A DNA stretch of 64,000 bases, from assembly GCF_000499845.2 (NCBI RefSeq), contig NC_023759.2:35278464-35342463 (forward strand), written 5' to 3'. This document shows, in pieces, positions 63,540 through 64,000 of this stretch (within the stretch, counting starts at the first letter, position 1; each line of letters begins with the position of its first letter). The translations under genes and the position numbers were made by a program. Source of the stretch: Phaseolus vulgaris (Eukaryota > Streptophyta > Magnoliopsida > Fabales > Fabaceae). Under the pieces are notes generated by a model. It did no database searches, was not told where the DNA came from, and was given only the letters and a program-made list of their open reading frames with translations.

Positions 63540-63938
63540 ATATATTCGGATACAATCCGTATGTAATTATTCCCGCTTCATGGCGCCAAAATTACATACT
63601 GATTAAATTCGTATGTAATCACTTTTGGCTTACATATAGAAAAATTCGTATGTAACGTCTATTTACATACTGAATTAAATTCATATGTAAATATTCGTAT
63701 GCAATCACTTTTGGCTTACATACGAAAAAATCCGTATGTAATCACTTTTATTCTTATATACGGAAAAATCTGTATGTAATCACTTTTATTCTTACATACG
63801 AAAAAATCCGTATGTAATGTCTATTTATATACTGAATTAAATCCGTATGTAAATATCCGTATGTAATGCTCACTTTACATACAGATTCAGATCCGTATGT
63901 AATAATCAGTATGTAAATGGACAATTTCTTGTAGTGTT
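63540..63938. mobile_element. End of a CACTA-like element with subterminal repeats
   Basis: About ten copies, in both orientations, of the motif TTACATACGGATTT / AAATCCGTATGTAA at a spacing of 25-60 bp. The segment ends TTTCTTGTAGTG at 63938, a CACTA terminus. The opposite end is not clear; candidate sequence starts near 63290 (GACTAGTCCTC, followed by AAAATCCGTATGTAA). Confidence 0.7.
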
Positions 63939-64000
63939 TGCTTTATAAATATGATTGTGTACCTTTAGTAGAATAATTGAGAGTTGTAATGTTAGAGTTC

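Noticed and set aside
63400..63606. Ile-rich frame
   Set aside because: Product of the TTA microsatellite at 63466-63500.

Overview
The window is nuclear plant DNA, most likely from a papilionoid legume of the Phaseolus/Vigna group. This placement rests on recognised families and repeat motifs, because no database search was possible. It is AT-rich and gene-poor. Only three genes look intact: a two-exon thionin-like cysteine-rich peptide gene on the minus strand (17299-17914), a two-exon PICBP-like calmodulin-binding protein gene (25922-29502), and the plastid sulfolipid gene SQD1 (36431-38390, with a 5' UTR exon from about 35461). Almost everything else is transposon sequence of different ages.

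Layout. 1-1129: LTR of a minus-strand Ty3-gypsy-like element. 1990-4450: decayed minus-strand retroelement with a plant transposon-protein reading frame, broken by a 109-bp hairpin. 6270-11276: collapsed hAT element. 12000-15363: dead L1 LINE. 17.3-17.9 kb: peptide gene. 18.58-22.1 kb: diverged tandem duplication of CACTA-like sequence, whose AT-rich third block reappears at 24.4-25.0 kb. 25.9-29.5 kb: calmodulin-binding gene. 32.2-32.9 kb: decayed MULE. 35.4-38.5 kb: SQD1. 39.3-41.1 kb: three short Mutator-type elements with 9-bp target duplications. 41.19-47.33 kb: Mutator-like element with very long inverted arms, an inactivated transposase and an OTU-protease-like tail. 47.34-52.03 kb: Ty1-copia element with a chimeric 5' leader. 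52.9-59.2 kb: CACTA-type MITEs, 5'-truncated LINE inserts, a deleted copia and a short tandem array. 59.7-63.0 kb: duplicated intergenic DNA carrying a TRIM and a GC-rich LTR. 63.5-63.9 kb: subterminal repeats of another CACTA-like element.

The three genes have unrelated roles: a secreted peptide, calcium/calmodulin signalling, and chloroplast membrane lipid synthesis. Nothing suggests joint regulation. The strongest leads for a second look are the OTU domain attached to the MULE transposase, the copia leader that contains a TRIM internal region, a TRIM LTR and a second primer-binding site, and the two MULE MITEs inserted side by side at one target. Boundaries of decayed elements are approximate because they were judged by eye.
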